A DNA stretch of 64,000 nt from Limimaricola variabilis (GCF_014195545.1 NZ_JACIBX010000001.1:144463-208462); one strand, 5' to 3'. Shown: positions 47,496 through 59,976, counted from the first letter of the stretch. Made by a program: numbers and translations. Notes: generated from the letters alone by a model not told the origin.

Positions 47496-47960
47496 TCAGC
47501 ACTTCACTTCGCTGTCGCGCAGGCCGGTCTCGACCAGCAGGCAGCGGTTGCGGGCTTCGTAGTAGTAGCCCTGGGAGTACCATTTCACCGCCTTGTCGCG
47601 GTTGCCATTGGCGACAATCCAGGCGCCGCGCAGGTATTTCACGGCGTAGCGCAGGTTGGTGTCGGCATCGAGCAGTTCCTCGGCCGGGCCGCGATGGCCC
47701 ATGGTGCGGGCGGTCTCGGGGCTGATCTGCATCAGCCCGTAATAGGAGCCGTTGCGGGCGCGGGGGTTGTAGGAGCTTTCGCGCTGCACCACCCGATGGA
47801 CCAGATCGCGCGGCACCTTGTAGGCGTCGGCATAGGCGTTGATCAGTCGCCGGATCTGCGGCGACTCGTTCGGGTAGAGATCGGGGGTGGCGGGCTGGCG
47901 GCGGCCGCAAGCGGCAAGCGCGACGAAACCCAGAAGGGCGGCGCGGCGGTCGAGATGCAT
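47496..47960 (-). CDS. Lytic transglycosylase lipoprotein (SLT family)
   Basis: 154 residues with a lipoprotein signal (lipobox LAAC, Cys18). The SLT domain (about 45-145) has the catalytic Glu in [28 protein letters not shown] and the following [12 protein letters not shown]. It cleaves peptidoglycan with formation of anhydro-MurNAc, probably from the outer membrane. It is short for the family, holding only the catalytic domain. glsA follows directly. Confidence 0.9.
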   Translation of the reverse strand: MHLDRRAALLGFVALAACGRRQPATPDLYPNESPQIRRLINAYADAYKVPRDLVHRVVQRESSYNPRARNGSYYGLMQISPETARTMGHRGPAEELLDADTNLRYAVKYLRGAWIVANGNRDKAVKWYSQGYYYEARNRCLLVETGLRDSEVKC

Positions 47961-48024
47961 CGGGTCACTCCGTCGGTGTCGATGTCTCTCTAGCCCGCCG
48001 CGCCGCGCCTTGAAAGCTTTGCGC

Positions 48025-48120
48025 TCAGATCGCGGCGAAGTCGCGGAACAGCGGCTCGGGGGTCTGGCCGTCCTTGCGGTTCTGGGCAGGGGCGTCTTTC
48101 TGGTTCTGGTTGCTCGGCAT
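48025..48120 (-). CDS. Small protein of 31 residues
   Basis: The minus strand encodes MPSNQNQKDAPAQNRKDGQT and continues to PLFRDFAAI before TGA. It is hydrophilic and Asn/Gln/Lys-rich with a short hydrophobic end. The reason to accept it is a strong AAGGA site 7 bases before the ATG, in a gap that otherwise lacks genes. Codon use is GC-rich like the neighbours. No function is known. Without homologue data it remains a candidate. Confidence 0.55.
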   Translation of the reverse strand: MPSNQNQKDAPAQNRKDGQTPEPLFRDFAAI

Positions 48121-48291
48121 GTCGCGTTCCTTGGTTGCGGCGTTGCATGTGCCGCCTCTGACGGGCTGCTTCACTCCGGCCGTTGCGATTCTTCAAGCCT
48201 GCACGCGCAAGGCGACAGCGGCCGGGCGAGAAAGCGACACCGTTTGGGCGACCTTCCGCCAATCCAACCGATTTACGTGATCACAGGTCCC

Positions 48292-48645
48292 TCAACAGGG
48301 CGTGAGGGTCACCGGATCGCCGGCCTGCGTGGCCAGTTCGCGACACTGCCCGTCCGCGCAGAGCCGCCAGCCCGCACCGGTCGCACCCGAGGCGGCCAGC
48401 GAGAGTGACGGGACGACGAGGCCGGGGTTCCAGACCCACCAGCCGTCCCGCAGGAGCGCGTCAGGGCCCGGCTCCATGCCCGCGCCCGATCCGCGGACGC
48501 GCGCCTCGACGAGCTCCAGCGCGCCGCGCTCGACGCGCCAGCTCTCGCGCCACTCGACCTTTTCGACCGAATGGGTCCAGGACAGCTCGAACGCGCCGGT
48601 GGCGAGGCCGAGCGCCGCCATCCCGACCATCAGGCAGGCGCTCAT
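48292..48645 (-). CDS. DUF1850 domain protein
   Basis: 117 residues. A hydrophobic N-terminus (about 3-20) may anchor it. The remainder fits DUF1850, with FELSWTHSVEKVEWRESWRV at the start and a WWVWNPGLVVPSL region. DUF1850 genes are regularly attached to TAXI-type TRAP transporters, as here, but their role is unknown. The ATG overlaps the stop of the permease gene (ATGA). It is the last gene of the unit. Confidence 0.82.
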   Translation of the reverse strand: MSACLMVGMAALGLATGAFELSWTHSVEKVEWRESWRVERGALELVEARVRGSGAGMEPGPDALLRDGWWVWNPGLVVPSLSLAASGATGAGWRLCADGQCRELATQAGDPVTLTPC

Positions 48646-50735
48646 GCCGCGGCAGCGACCGGCCGGCGCCGGATCAGCAACCCCACCAGCAGCGCGAGCG
48701 CAAGGCCGATCCAGTCGGTGATCGGCCAGGCCGCGACCAGCGTGAAGGCCGCGATCATCGCCAGCGCCCGGAGCCAGCTCGGCAGCGGCCGCCCGACCCA
48801 GCCTATCACCGCCGCGCCCCACAGGCCGATCGACAGAAGCGACTTGGTCACGATCCAGGCGACGGCGGGCCAGTAGCCGATCGCCTCGGCCAGCGGTCCG
48901 CCCGCCTGCAGCATCAGCGCCGGCGAATATACCGCCATGAAGGGGATGACGAAGCCGGCCGCCGCGACCTTGATCGCCTCGATCGAGATCTTCAGCCCGC
49001 TCTCACGCGCGATCGGCGAGGCGGCGAAGCAGGCCAGCGCCACCGGCGGTGTCAGGTCGGCCAGAATGCCGAAGTAGAAGACGAACATGTGGCTGACGAT
49101 CAGCGGCACGCCCAGCGCCAGCAGCGCCGGTCCCGCGATCGAGGAGGTGATGATGTAGTTCGGGATGGTCGGGATCCCCATGCCGAGGAGCAGGCAGGTG
49201 ATCATGGTCAGCACGAGGCTGAGGAAGAGGTTGTCCTGACCCACGGCCACGATGAACTGCCCGAAGGTGTTGGCAGCACCCGTCAGGGTCATCGCGCCGA
49301 TGATCACGCCCACCAGCGCGCAGGCCACGCCCACGGGCAGGGCGGTGCGCGCCCCATCCGCGAGGCTGTCGCGGCACAGGATCAGCGTCTCGCGCCCGCC
49401 GCGGAAGAACAGGCAGATGGCGATCAGCACGAGGATCGCCGCGACCAGCACCTCGATCCCCCATTGCAGGAAGGCCGCCGCCACGAGGCCGAGGCCGACC
49501 CAGACGATGGCGCGCAGAACCGCGTTGGGTAGGCCCAGAGCGATCGAGCCGCCGAGGATCAGCAGCACGGTGAGGCCGAGACCGACGGTGCCCGCGAAGA
49601 GCGGCGTGTAGCCCGCGAACAGCAGCCAGACGAGGATGCCCAGCGGCACGATCAGCATCCAGTTCTTCTTGATCGCCGCGAGGGCCGAAGGCAGCTCGGC
49701 CTTGGACAGCCCGCGCAGCCCATGCTTGCCGGCCTCGAGATGCACCATCCAGAAGGCGGAGACGAAGTAGAGGATGGCGGGCACGATGGCGGCCTTGACC
49801 ACTTCGACATAGGCGACGCCCAGCGTCTCGGCCATGATGAAGGCGACCGCGCCCATCACCGGCGGCATGATCTGCCCGCCCATCGAGGCGGTACTCTCCA
49901 CGCCGCCCGCGAAGGCCGCGCGGTAGCCGAAGCGCTTCATGAGGGGAATCGTGAACTGGCCGGTGGTGACGACGTTGGCCACGCCGGAGCCAGAGATCGT
50001 GCCCATCAGGCCCGACGACACCACCGCGACCTTGGCGGCGCCGCCCTGGCGGTGGCCGAACAAGCCCAGCGCCACGTCGGTGAAGAGCCGGATCATCCCG
50101 GCCTTTTCGAGGAAGGCGCCGAACAGGATGAACAGGAAGATGTAGGTCGACGACACGTAGATCGGGATGCCGTAGATCCCTTCGGTGCCATAGGCCATGT
50201 GGTCGATGATCTGTTCGAAATCATAGCCGCGATGGATCAGCGGCGGCGGCAGCTGCCGGCCGAGGAAGGTATAGGCGAGGAACAGCCCGGAGATTATCGG
50301 GAGCGCCGGGCCCATCAGCACCAGCGCCGCCGCAAAGACGGTGACGAGCGCCACCACCCCGAAGAAGAGATCCATCGGCAAGGGCCGCCCCGCGCGCAGG
50401 ATCAGCGGCTCATACTGCCACCACTGGTAGAGCGCGACCGCCACGCCCGCCAACGCGAAGGCCCAGGCCACGGTCTTGAACGCCGCGCCGCGCCCGCGCG
50501 CGGCGGCGACCAGCGGAAAGGTCATCAGCATCAGGAAGCCGACATGCAGCGCCCGTGTGACCTGGCTCGGCAGGTCGACGAGATGCGCCGCCGTCACGAT
50601 CTGGTAGGTCGAGAAGGCGACCGCGATCCAGAACAGAAGCCGCCCGGTCAGCCCCGGCGGAAAGGCCGAGATGTGGTGATCGGGTCCGCCCGCCTCGGCG
50701 GGGATCTCGGTGAGCGGGTCGGTTTGCGCGGTCAT
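48642..50735 (-). CDS. TRAP transporter fused permease (4TM/12TM, DctQM type)
   Basis: 697 residues and about 16 or more membrane helices. The first 130 residues form the small (DctQ-like) subunit, and the rest is the large DctM-like unit with GTISGSGVANVVTTGQFTIPLMKRFGY, GGQIMPPVMGAVAFIMAETLG and MGIPTIPNYIITSSIAGPALL. It uses an ion gradient to import a solute delivered by the receptor at 50839. The substrate is unknown, though TAXI systems often carry dicarboxylates such as 2-oxoglutarate or glutamate. A hairpin separates it from the receptor gene. Confidence 0.92.
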   Translation of the reverse strand: MTAQTDPLTEIPAEAGGPDHHISAFPPGLTGRLLFWIAVAFSTYQIVTAAHLVDLPSQVTRALHVGFLMLMTFPLVAAARGRGAAFKTVAWAFALAGVAVALYQWWQYEPLILRAGRPLPMDLFFGVVALVTVFAAALVLMGPALPIISGLFLAYTFLGRQLPPPLIHRGYDFEQIIDHMAYGTEGIYGIPIYVSSTYIFLFILFGAFLEKAGMIRLFTDVALGLFGHRQGGAAKVAVVSSGLMGTISGSGVANVVTTGQFTIPLMKRFGYRAAFAGGVESTASMGGQIMPPVMGAVAFIMAETLGVAYVEVVKAAIVPAILYFVSAFWMVHLEAGKHGLRGLSKAELPSALAAIKKNWMLIVPLGILVWLLFAGYTPLFAGTVGLGLTVLLILGGSIALGLPNAVLRAIVWVGLGLVAAAFLQWGIEVLVAAILVLIAICLFFRGGRETLILCRDSLADGARTALPVGVACALVGVIIGAMTLTGAANTFGQFIVAVGQDNLFLSLVLTMITCLLLGMGIPTIPNYIITSSIAGPALLALGVPLIVSHMFVFYFGILADLTPPVALACFAASPIARESGLKISIEAIKVAAAGFVIPFMAVYSPALMLQAGGPLAEAIGYWPAVAWIVTKSLLSIGLWGAAVIGWVGRPLPSWLRALAMIAAFTLVAAWPITDWIGLALALLVGLLIRRRPVAAAA

Positions 50736-50762
50736 GGGGCGGGCCTCTCGTCTTGAGCGAAA

Positions 50763-50791
50763 CGCCCCGTCATCCGAGGGATGGCGGGGCG
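50763..50791 (-). terminator. Hairpin between TRAP receptor and permease genes
   Basis: CGCCCCGTCATCC pairs with GGATGGCGGGGCG around a GAG loop, giving a 13-bp stem with one G-U pair on the transcript. On the minus strand it is followed by TTTCG. It lies between co-directed genes of one transporter and is likely a partial terminator giving more receptor than permease. Confidence 0.65.
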
Positions 50792-50838
50792 CAGTCGGGA
50801 ACAGGTCGGGCAGGGCGCAAGGGCCCCGTCGGGTCCGA

Positions 50839-51792
50839 TCAGTCGATCATGCCCTGCTCGCGGTAATAGCGCTCGGCGCCCGGGTGCAGCGGGATCGGCA
50901 TGCCGTCGAGCGCGTTCTCGATCTTGATGTCGGCGGCGGCCATGTGGTTCGCCTCGAGCGTGTCGAGGTTCTCGTAGAGCAGCTTGGTCATCTGGTAGGC
51001 CAGATCGTCCGACACGCCGGCATGGGTGACGAGGTAGTTCGACACCGCGACGGTGGGCACGTCCTCTTCCTGGCCGTCATAGGTGCCCGCCGGAATGGTG
51101 GCGGCGATATAGGGCGCGCCGAGGCTCTCGGCGGCTTCGGCCGGGATCGCCACGACGTTGATGTCGATCGAGGAGGCGAGGTCGCGGATCGAGGCCACGC
51201 CCAGGCCGGCCGACTGCAGCGTCGCGTCGAGCTGACGGTTCTTGATCAGCTCCACCGATTCCGCGAAGGGCAGGTACTCGGTCTTGCCCAGATCGTCATA
51301 GCTCATCCCCATCGCGCCGAAGATGGCGCGGGCGTTGAGTTCGGTGCCCGAGGCAGGCGCGCCGACCGACAGGCCCTTGCCCTTCAGGCCCTCGAAATCG
51401 GTGATGCCGCTCTCGGCGGAGGCCACGACCTGGATGTAGTTGGGATAGATCGCCGCGATGCCGCGGATCTGGTCGAGCGGCGCGGTGAAGCCCGCATCGG
51501 CGTTGCCGTCCCAGGCCATCGCCACGGTGTCGCCCAGCGCGAAGGCCAGCTCGCCGCGGCCGTCCTGCAGCAGGTTCATGTTCTCGACGCTGGCCTTGGT
51601 CGACTGCACCTGCGTGCGCGCGCCTTCGATGTTCTCGCCATAGATGTTCGAGAGGCCGACGCCGAGCGGGTAGTAGACGCCCGAGGTGCCCCCGGTGAGG
51701 ATATTGATGAATTCCTGCGCATTGGCGGCGAGCGGCGTGGCCATGAGGGCCGCGGCGGCGGTGGCGCCGCGCAGAATCGTGGTGATGGTCAT
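50839..51792 (-). CDS. TAXI family TRAP transporter solute-binding protein
   Basis: 317 residues with a signal peptide (about 1-25, ending AANAQ). The TAXI signature is EFINILTGGTSGVYYPLGVGLSNIY. VQSTKASVENMNLLQDGRGELAF follows, which is typical for the family. It binds the solute in the periplasm and passes it to the fused permease downstream. The ATG at 51792 is chosen for its GGGAGGA site and the signal peptide; the frame continues upstream without support. It is divergent from the antiporter at 51988. Confidence 0.93.
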   Translation of the reverse strand: MTITTILRGATAAAALMATPLAANAQEFINILTGGTSGVYYPLGVGLSNIYGENIEGARTQVQSTKASVENMNLLQDGRGELAFALGDTVAMAWDGNADAGFTAPLDQIRGIAAIYPNYIQVVASAESGITDFEGLKGKGLSVGAPASGTELNARAIFGAMGMSYDDLGKTEYLPFAESVELIKNRQLDATLQSAGLGVASIRDLASSIDINVVAIPAEAAESLGAPYIAATIPAGTYDGQEEDVPTVAVSNYLVTHAGVSDDLAYQMTKLLYENLDTLEANHMAAADIKIENALDGMPIPLHPGAERYYREQGMID

Positions 51793-51987
51793 GTAGTCCT
51801 CCCGATGTGGCGACCCTCCCCGGTCGCCGTTCCGGTGCTGAGACTGCATGAGGGGCGGAACTCTGGCAAGAAGCTTGGTCAGGAAAGCTGACCGGGACGC
51901 GCCGGTGGCGCGTCATGACGACGCTTTGCCGCCGATCCGGGCCGCGGTGCCATTTCCCGCGCCGCGACAAGGCTGTATCGGACGGTC

Positions 51988-54513
51988 ATGGACATCGTCA
52001 TCGCCACCGTCATCCTCGCCACCTTCTTCCTGCTGATCGGTCTGGGAGAGCCGCTCGCTGCGCGGTTGCGGCTGCCCTTCAACGTGATCCTCGCGGGTTT
52101 CGGCCTCGCGGCGGGTGCCGGCGCGACTTTCTTCCTCAACACGCAGCTGACGGATGCGCTCAACCCGGTGGCGGAGGCGATCCTGAACCTGCCGATCCGC
52201 TCCAACGTGTTCCTCTACGTGTTCCTGCCGACGCTGCTGTTCCAGGTGACGCTGGGGGTGAACCTGCGGCGGATGCTCGACGACTGGGTGCCGATCCTGA
52301 CGCTGGCGGTGGTCGCGGTGGTGGTGGCGACGCTCACCGTGGGCTACGCGCTGTTCCTGACAGGCGTGCTGCCGCTGATGGCCTGCCTGCTGATCGGCTC
52401 GATCGTCTCGACCACCGACCCTTCGGCGGTGGTCTCGATCTTCCGCAACCTCGCCGCACCCCGCCGGCTGAGCCGGATCATCGAGGGCGAGAGCCTCCTG
52501 AACGACGCCGCGGCGATCGCGCTGTTCGGCCTGTTCATGGGCTTCGTGATGCGCGGCGTGCCCAACCCAGAGCTGGGACCGGCGCTGGCGCAGTTCCCCT
52601 GGCTCCTGGGGGCGGGCGGGCTGACCGGCTGGGCTATGGCGCAGCTCGCGGTGCGGCTGATGCGCTGGCTGGGGCGCTTCCCGCTGGCGCAGATCTCGAT
52701 CTCCGTGGCGCTGCCCTACCTCGCCTATATCGTCGCCGAGAAGCTGGTCGGCGCCTCCGGCGTGATCGGCGTGGTCGGGGCGGGCCTAACGCTCAACCTC
52801 GCGGCGCCGGGGCGGCTTTCGCCGCTGGCCTGGACCAACATGCGCGAAGTCTGGGACCTGCTGGCCCATTGGGCCGGGGCCTTCATCTTCCTGCTGGCGG
52901 CGCTGCTGATCCCGCGCCTGCTCGATGGCGCGCAGCCGGTCGATTTCGCGCTCGTCGCCGTCGTCACGCTGGCCGCGCTGGGCGCGCGGGCGCTGATCCT
53001 GTGGGGGCTGCTGCCGCTGCTGGCCCGGCTTCGCCTGTCGCCGCCGGTGGAACGCAGCTACCGGGTGGCGATCCTCTGGGGCGGTCTGCGGGGCGCGATC
53101 ACCCTGGCGCTGGCGCTCGCCGTGACCGAAAGCCTGCGGGTGCCCGAGGAGGTGCGGCGGATGACCGGCATCCTCGCCACCGGGTTCACCCTGTTCACCC
53201 TGATCGTTCAGGGCGTCACGCTCCGGCCGCTGATCAAGCGGCTGGGGCTCGAGAAGCTGTCGCCGATCGACGCGGCGCTGGCGCGGCAGGTGGTCGCGGT
53301 CGCCCTGCAGAGCGTGCGGGAGACCGTGGCCGAGGCGGCCGAGAATTACGGGCTGACCCGCGAGACGGTGCGCTCCGAGGCCAAGAGTTTTGCCGAGCGG
53401 CTCGACGACGCGGTGGCGCGCGCCGAGGAGGGCGAGGCGATCTCGGATCGCGACCGGATCACGCTAGGGCTGATCGCCCTTGCCGGTGCGGAGCGCGAGC
53501 ATGTTCTTCAATTGTTCCGTGAGCGCGCGATCTCCAACCGGCAGGCCGAGCGGGCGCTGGCCGAGGCCGATCGGCTGATCGAGACGACGCGGGCGGGTGG
53601 ACGTCCCGGCTACAGGCGTGCTGCGCGCGAAAGCCTCGGGCAGGGCGGGCCGACTCGCGTCGCCGCCTTCCTGCACAACCGGCTGCACATCTCCGGGCCG
53701 CTGGCGGGCCTGACCGCCGACCGGTTCGAGTTGTTGCTCACCCAGGGCCTCGTACTGCGCGATCTCGACGGTTTCATCGACAGCCGTATCCGGCGCATCC
53801 ACGGGCGTCGGGTGGCCGAGCTGCTGCACGAGCTGATCGGGCGCCGGCGCGAGGATGTCGAGCAGGCGCTCGACGGCCTGCGGCTGCAATACCCCGGCTA
53901 TGCCGAAGAGCTGGAGCGTCGCTTCATCCGCCGCACCGCGCTCAGGATCGAGGAACGCGAATACGCGGCGCTGCGCGATGACGGGCTGATCGGGCCCGAG
54001 CTGCACGCCACGCTGCTCAGCGGTCTGGAAGCCCGCCGGGCCGAGGCCGAGGCACGGCCCCGGCTCGACCTCGCGGTGCAGAAAGCGGTGCTGGTGCAGC
54101 AGTTCCCGCTCTTTGCCGATCTCGACAAGGCGGTGCGCCAGCGGCTGTCCAAGGCGCTGGTGACCCGCTTCGTCGCCGCCGGTGAAGTGCTGCAGCACCG
54201 CGACGCGCCGGCCAGGTCCGTCAGCTTCATCGCCTCCGGCGCGGTGGAGATCGAGACCGCCGGCCAGACGCTGCGCCTCGGTCGCGGCGAGATGTTCGGC
54301 CAGCTCGCGATCCTGAGCCCGAAGCGACGCCGGGCCGAGGTTCGCGCGCTCAGCCACGGGGTGCTGCTGGAGCTGGACGAGGCGCGGTTCCTGCGGCTGT
54401 TGCGCCGCTCACCGGCACTCCGCGAGGCGGTCCGGGAAAGCGCGATCAAGCGTGGCATGGACCCCGAGCGCGCCGCCGCGCTGGGCGCCGCTCCTCAGGC
54501 GAGCGAAGCCTAG
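51988..54513 (+). CDS. Na+/H+ antiporter (CPA1) with C-terminal cyclic-nucleotide-binding domain
   Basis: 841 residues. About 12 membrane helices (1-420) carry the CPA1 motifs FLPTLLFQVTL, GSIVSTTDPSAVVSIFR and EGESLLNDAAAIALF, where the Asn-Asp pair is the ion site. A helical cytoplasmic region (about 430-690) follows, then a cNMP-binding domain (about 695-825) with FPLFADLDKAVRQRLS, ASGAVEIETAGQTLRLGRGEMFGQLAIL. This layout is like eukaryotic SOS1/sperm NHE and some bacterial exchangers. Whether it binds cAMP or cGMP is not clear. Its TAG stop overlaps the stop of the sulfotransferase-like gene. Confidence 0.9.
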   Translation: MDIVIATVILATFFLLIGLGEPLAARLRLPFNVILAGFGLAAGAGATFFLNTQLTDALNPVAEAILNLPIRSNVFLYVFLPTLLFQVTLGVNLRRMLDDWVPILTLAVVAVVVATLTVGYALFLTGVLPLMACLLIGSIVSTTDPSAVVSIFRNLAAPRRLSRIIEGESLLNDAAAIALFGLFMGFVMRGVPNPELGPALAQFPWLLGAGGLTGWAMAQLAVRLMRWLGRFPLAQISISVALPYLAYIVAEKLVGASGVIGVVGAGLTLNLAAPGRLSPLAWTNMREVWDLLAHWAGAFIFLLAALLIPRLLDGAQPVDFALVAVVTLAALGARALILWGLLPLLARLRLSPPVERSYRVAILWGGLRGAITLALALAVTESLRVPEEVRRMTGILATGFTLFTLIVQGVTLRPLIKRLGLEKLSPIDAALARQVVAVALQSVRETVAEAAENYGLTRETVRSEAKSFAERLDDAVARAEEGEAISDRDRITLGLIALAGAEREHVLQLFRERAISNRQAERALAEADRLIETTRAGGRPGYRRAARESLGQGGPTRVAAFLHNRLHISGPLAGLTADRFELLLTQGLVLRDLDGFIDSRIRRIHGRRVAELLHELIGRRREDVEQALDGLRLQYPGYAEELERRFIRRTALRIEEREYAALRDDGLIGPELHATLLSGLEARRAEAEARPRLDLAVQKAVLVQQFPLFADLDKAVRQRLSKALVTRFVAAGEVLQHRDAPARSVSFIASGAVEIETAGQTLRLGRGEMFGQLAILSPKRRRAEVRALSHGVLLELDEARFLRLLRRSPALREAVRESAIKRGMDPERAAALGAAPQASEA

Positions 54514-55106
54514 CCGCGCGCCGCCTGCCAGACCGCGAACTCCGGCTCGCGCTTGCGCCGGAGCTTGGCGGCGACATGGTCGTGCAGCTCCATCGGATGC
54601 TCCGGCGAGACGTTGAGGCGCGGCAGCTCGATCTGCATCGACAGCCGCTCCTCGAGAAAGCCGATCAGCTGGTCCATCGCCTCGTAGCGGAACAGGTGAT
54701 CGACGCCGATGCTGCCCTCACCGTCGCCGACGAAGCGCGCCTGGCTGCCGACCGAGGCGAAGGGGGCGGGCTTGCCGCGCGCATACTGGTCGACGAATTC
54801 CTCGAAGGCGATGCCCCGCGTCGAATTGACATGCCCAACGAGATCGTCGCGCTGCCGGTACCGCCACCAGCTGCCGAGCCAGTCCACAGGCTCACGCACC
54901 GCGGCAACGGTTTCGAATCCGCTGCCGCCCGCCGCCTCGATCAGCGGCACCACGAAGCGTCGGGCGCGGTAGAGCGGCGCGTGCTTGATCTGCGGCGGGT
55001 CGCGCAGCACGAATTGCGCGCGCGGCGCCAGCGCCCCCTCCAGCGCGGTGGTACCCGTCTTGGGCACCGCGAGCAGGATCAGTCGCTCTTTCCAGAAGAC
55101 CAGCAT
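54510..55106 (-). CDS. Sulfotransferase-like protein
   Basis: 198 residues. The start VFWKERLILLAVPKTGTTALEGAL has the PKTGTT loop that binds the 5'-phosphosulfate of PAPS. VAAVREPVDWLGSWWRYR has the 3'-phosphate-binding Arg region. It is short for the family (usually 250-300). The acceptor is unknown. It overlaps the antiporter gene tail to tail: their stop codons share two bases (CTAG). It is upstream of and divergent from recA. Confidence 0.78.
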   Translation of the reverse strand: MLVFWKERLILLAVPKTGTTALEGALAPRAQFVLRDPPQIKHAPLYRARRFVVPLIEAAGGSGFETVAAVREPVDWLGSWWRYRQRDDLVGHVNSTRGIAFEEFVDQYARGKPAPFASVGSQARFVGDGEGSIGVDHLFRYEAMDQLIGFLEERLSMQIELPRLNVSPEHPMELHDHVAAKLRRKREPEFAVWQAARG

Positions 55107-55178
55107 GACGCTCTCCGTGTCGTGATCGCGTCAACCATACATTAACCCGGATGAAGGAAAACCGAACGCAGCTTTCAC

Positions 55179-55207
55179 TTGCAATGTTCCCGTTCTGGTC
55201 TCATATG
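55179..55207 (+). promoter_or_regulatory. recA promoter with SOS-box-like site
   Basis: TTGCAA (-35) and CATATG (-10, weak) are 17 bases apart. Between them, 55186-55200 reads GTTC, seven bases, GGTC, one base off the alphaproteobacterial LexA box GTTC-N7-GTTC. A LexA site between the promoter elements fits recA control. Confidence 0.5.
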
Positions 55208-55282
55208 GGGTGGACGCGAACAAGACATGAACGACGCGATGATTGCCGCCATGTGGCGGGTGTGGGATAAGGATTGCGAATA

Positions 55283-56365
<1,083 letters not shown>

Positions 56366-56388
56366 TGCCTGCCCCGACGGGCAGTGGG

Positions 56389-56414
56389 AGGGCCGGGGCG
56401 CAAGCTCCGGCCCT
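56389..56414 (+). terminator. Terminator-like hairpin after recA
   Basis: AGGGCCGGGGC pairs with GCTCCGGCCCT (one G-U) around a GCAA tetraloop, 24 bases after the recA stop, followed by TCGCGTTT. It separates recA from alaS. Confidence 0.7.
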
Positions 56415-56503
56415 TCGCGTTTGGGGGCCACGCGCCCGCGCGGGACTTTACCTGCCTCATGGCCGGGGATAGGACGAGCCTGCCGCGACCCGAAGGAGAC
56501 GAC

Positions 56504-59175
<2,672 letters not shown>

Positions 59176-59179
<4 letters not shown>

Positions 59180-59460
59180 GCGCGCTCTGGATCGCCCATG
59201 TGAGCGTCACCGACGAGGCCGCCTACATGGAGTATGCCAAGCGCGCCACCGGGGCGATCGCCGATCACGGCGGCGTCTTTCTGGTGCGCGGCGGCACCTA
59301 TGAGCAGCTCGAGGGACGCGACCGGCCGCGCAACGTGGTCGCGCGTTTCCCGAGCCTTCAGGCGGCGCATGACTGCTACCACTCGGCCGCCTACCAAGAG
59401 GCGCTGAGCTACGCCCAAGGTGCCGCCGAACGCGATCTGGTGATCGTCGAGGAGCTCTGA
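59176..59460 (+). CDS. DUF1330 family protein
   Basis: 94-residue ferredoxin-like-fold protein of the DUF1330 family: [38 protein letters not shown] and [24 protein letters not shown]. Function unknown; the fold is like small monooxygenase or dabb-type proteins. The ATG overlaps the alaS stop (ATGA), so it is translated with alaS. A MOSC gene begins immediately after it. Confidence 0.88.
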
Positions 59461-59462
59461 GG

Positions 59463-59930
59463 CTGGAGACGGTTGCCAGCCTTACGGGGCGGTTTCCCCG
59501 CCCGGGCCGGGTCGACTGGATCGGCCTGCGCCCGGCGCGCCGCACGGATCTCCGGGCCGTGGACGCTGCCGATATCGAGCTTGCCGGGCTTGCGGGCGAC
59601 CATGCCCGCCCCGGCAAGCGCGCCGTCACGCTCATTCAAGCCGAGCATCTGCCCGTCATCGCGGCCCTCGTCGGGGCGGGCGCAATCGCGCCCGAAACCC
59701 TGCGCCGCAACATCGTCGTCTCAGATCTGAACCTGATCGCCGCCCGGCACCGGTCGCTGCGCGTCGGTTCGGCGTTGCTGCGCATCACCGTGCCCTGCGC
59801 ACCCTGTTCGCGGATGGAGGCGGCGCTGGGGCCGGGCGGCTACAACGCGGTGCGGGGCCATGGCGGCTGGTGCTGCGAAGTGGTCGAGCCGGGGCGGGTC
59901 GCCCTCGGCGACGAGGTGATCCCGGAGTAA
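59463..59930 (+). CDS. MOSC domain protein with probable CTG start
   Basis: About 155 residues. The MOSC core is visible: GDHARPGKRAVTLIQAEHLPVI, LRRNIVVSDLNL, the conserved Cys in CAPCSRMEAAL, and GGYNAVRGHGGWCCEVV. MOSC proteins bind sulfur-carrying molybdenum cofactor or related sulfur donors. The first normal start is a GTG at 59559, but conserved-looking sequence (GRFPRPGRVDWIGLRPARR) lies upstream of it in frame with no ATG, GTG or TTG. CTG at 59463 follows GAGGAG by 8 bases and is taken as the likely start; CTG at 59457, overlapping the DUF1330 stop, is an alternative. Confidence 0.7.
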   Translation: METVASLTGRFPRPGRVDWIGLRPARRTDLRAVDAADIELAGLAGDHARPGKRAVTLIQAEHLPVIAALVGAGAIAPETLRRNIVVSDLNLIAARHRSLRVGSALLRITVPCAPCSRMEAALGPGGYNAVRGHGGWCCEVVEPGRVALGDEVIPE

Positions 59931-59947
59931 ATTCCTGATGGAACGAA

Positions 59948-59976
59948 AAACGCCCGGTCGTTCCGACCGGGCGTTT
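59948..59976. terminator. Bidirectional terminator between the MOSC gene and typA
   Basis: AAACGCCCGGTCG and CGACCGGGCGTTT make a perfect 13-bp stem with a TTC loop, with an A-run on the left. It lies between the two convergent genes. Confidence 0.93.

Noticed and set aside
48405-50756. Long plus-strand frames opposite the TRAP permease gene
   Set aside because: Translations are His/Arg/Asp/Gln-rich without hydrophobic cores, as expected for the complement of a membrane-protein gene.
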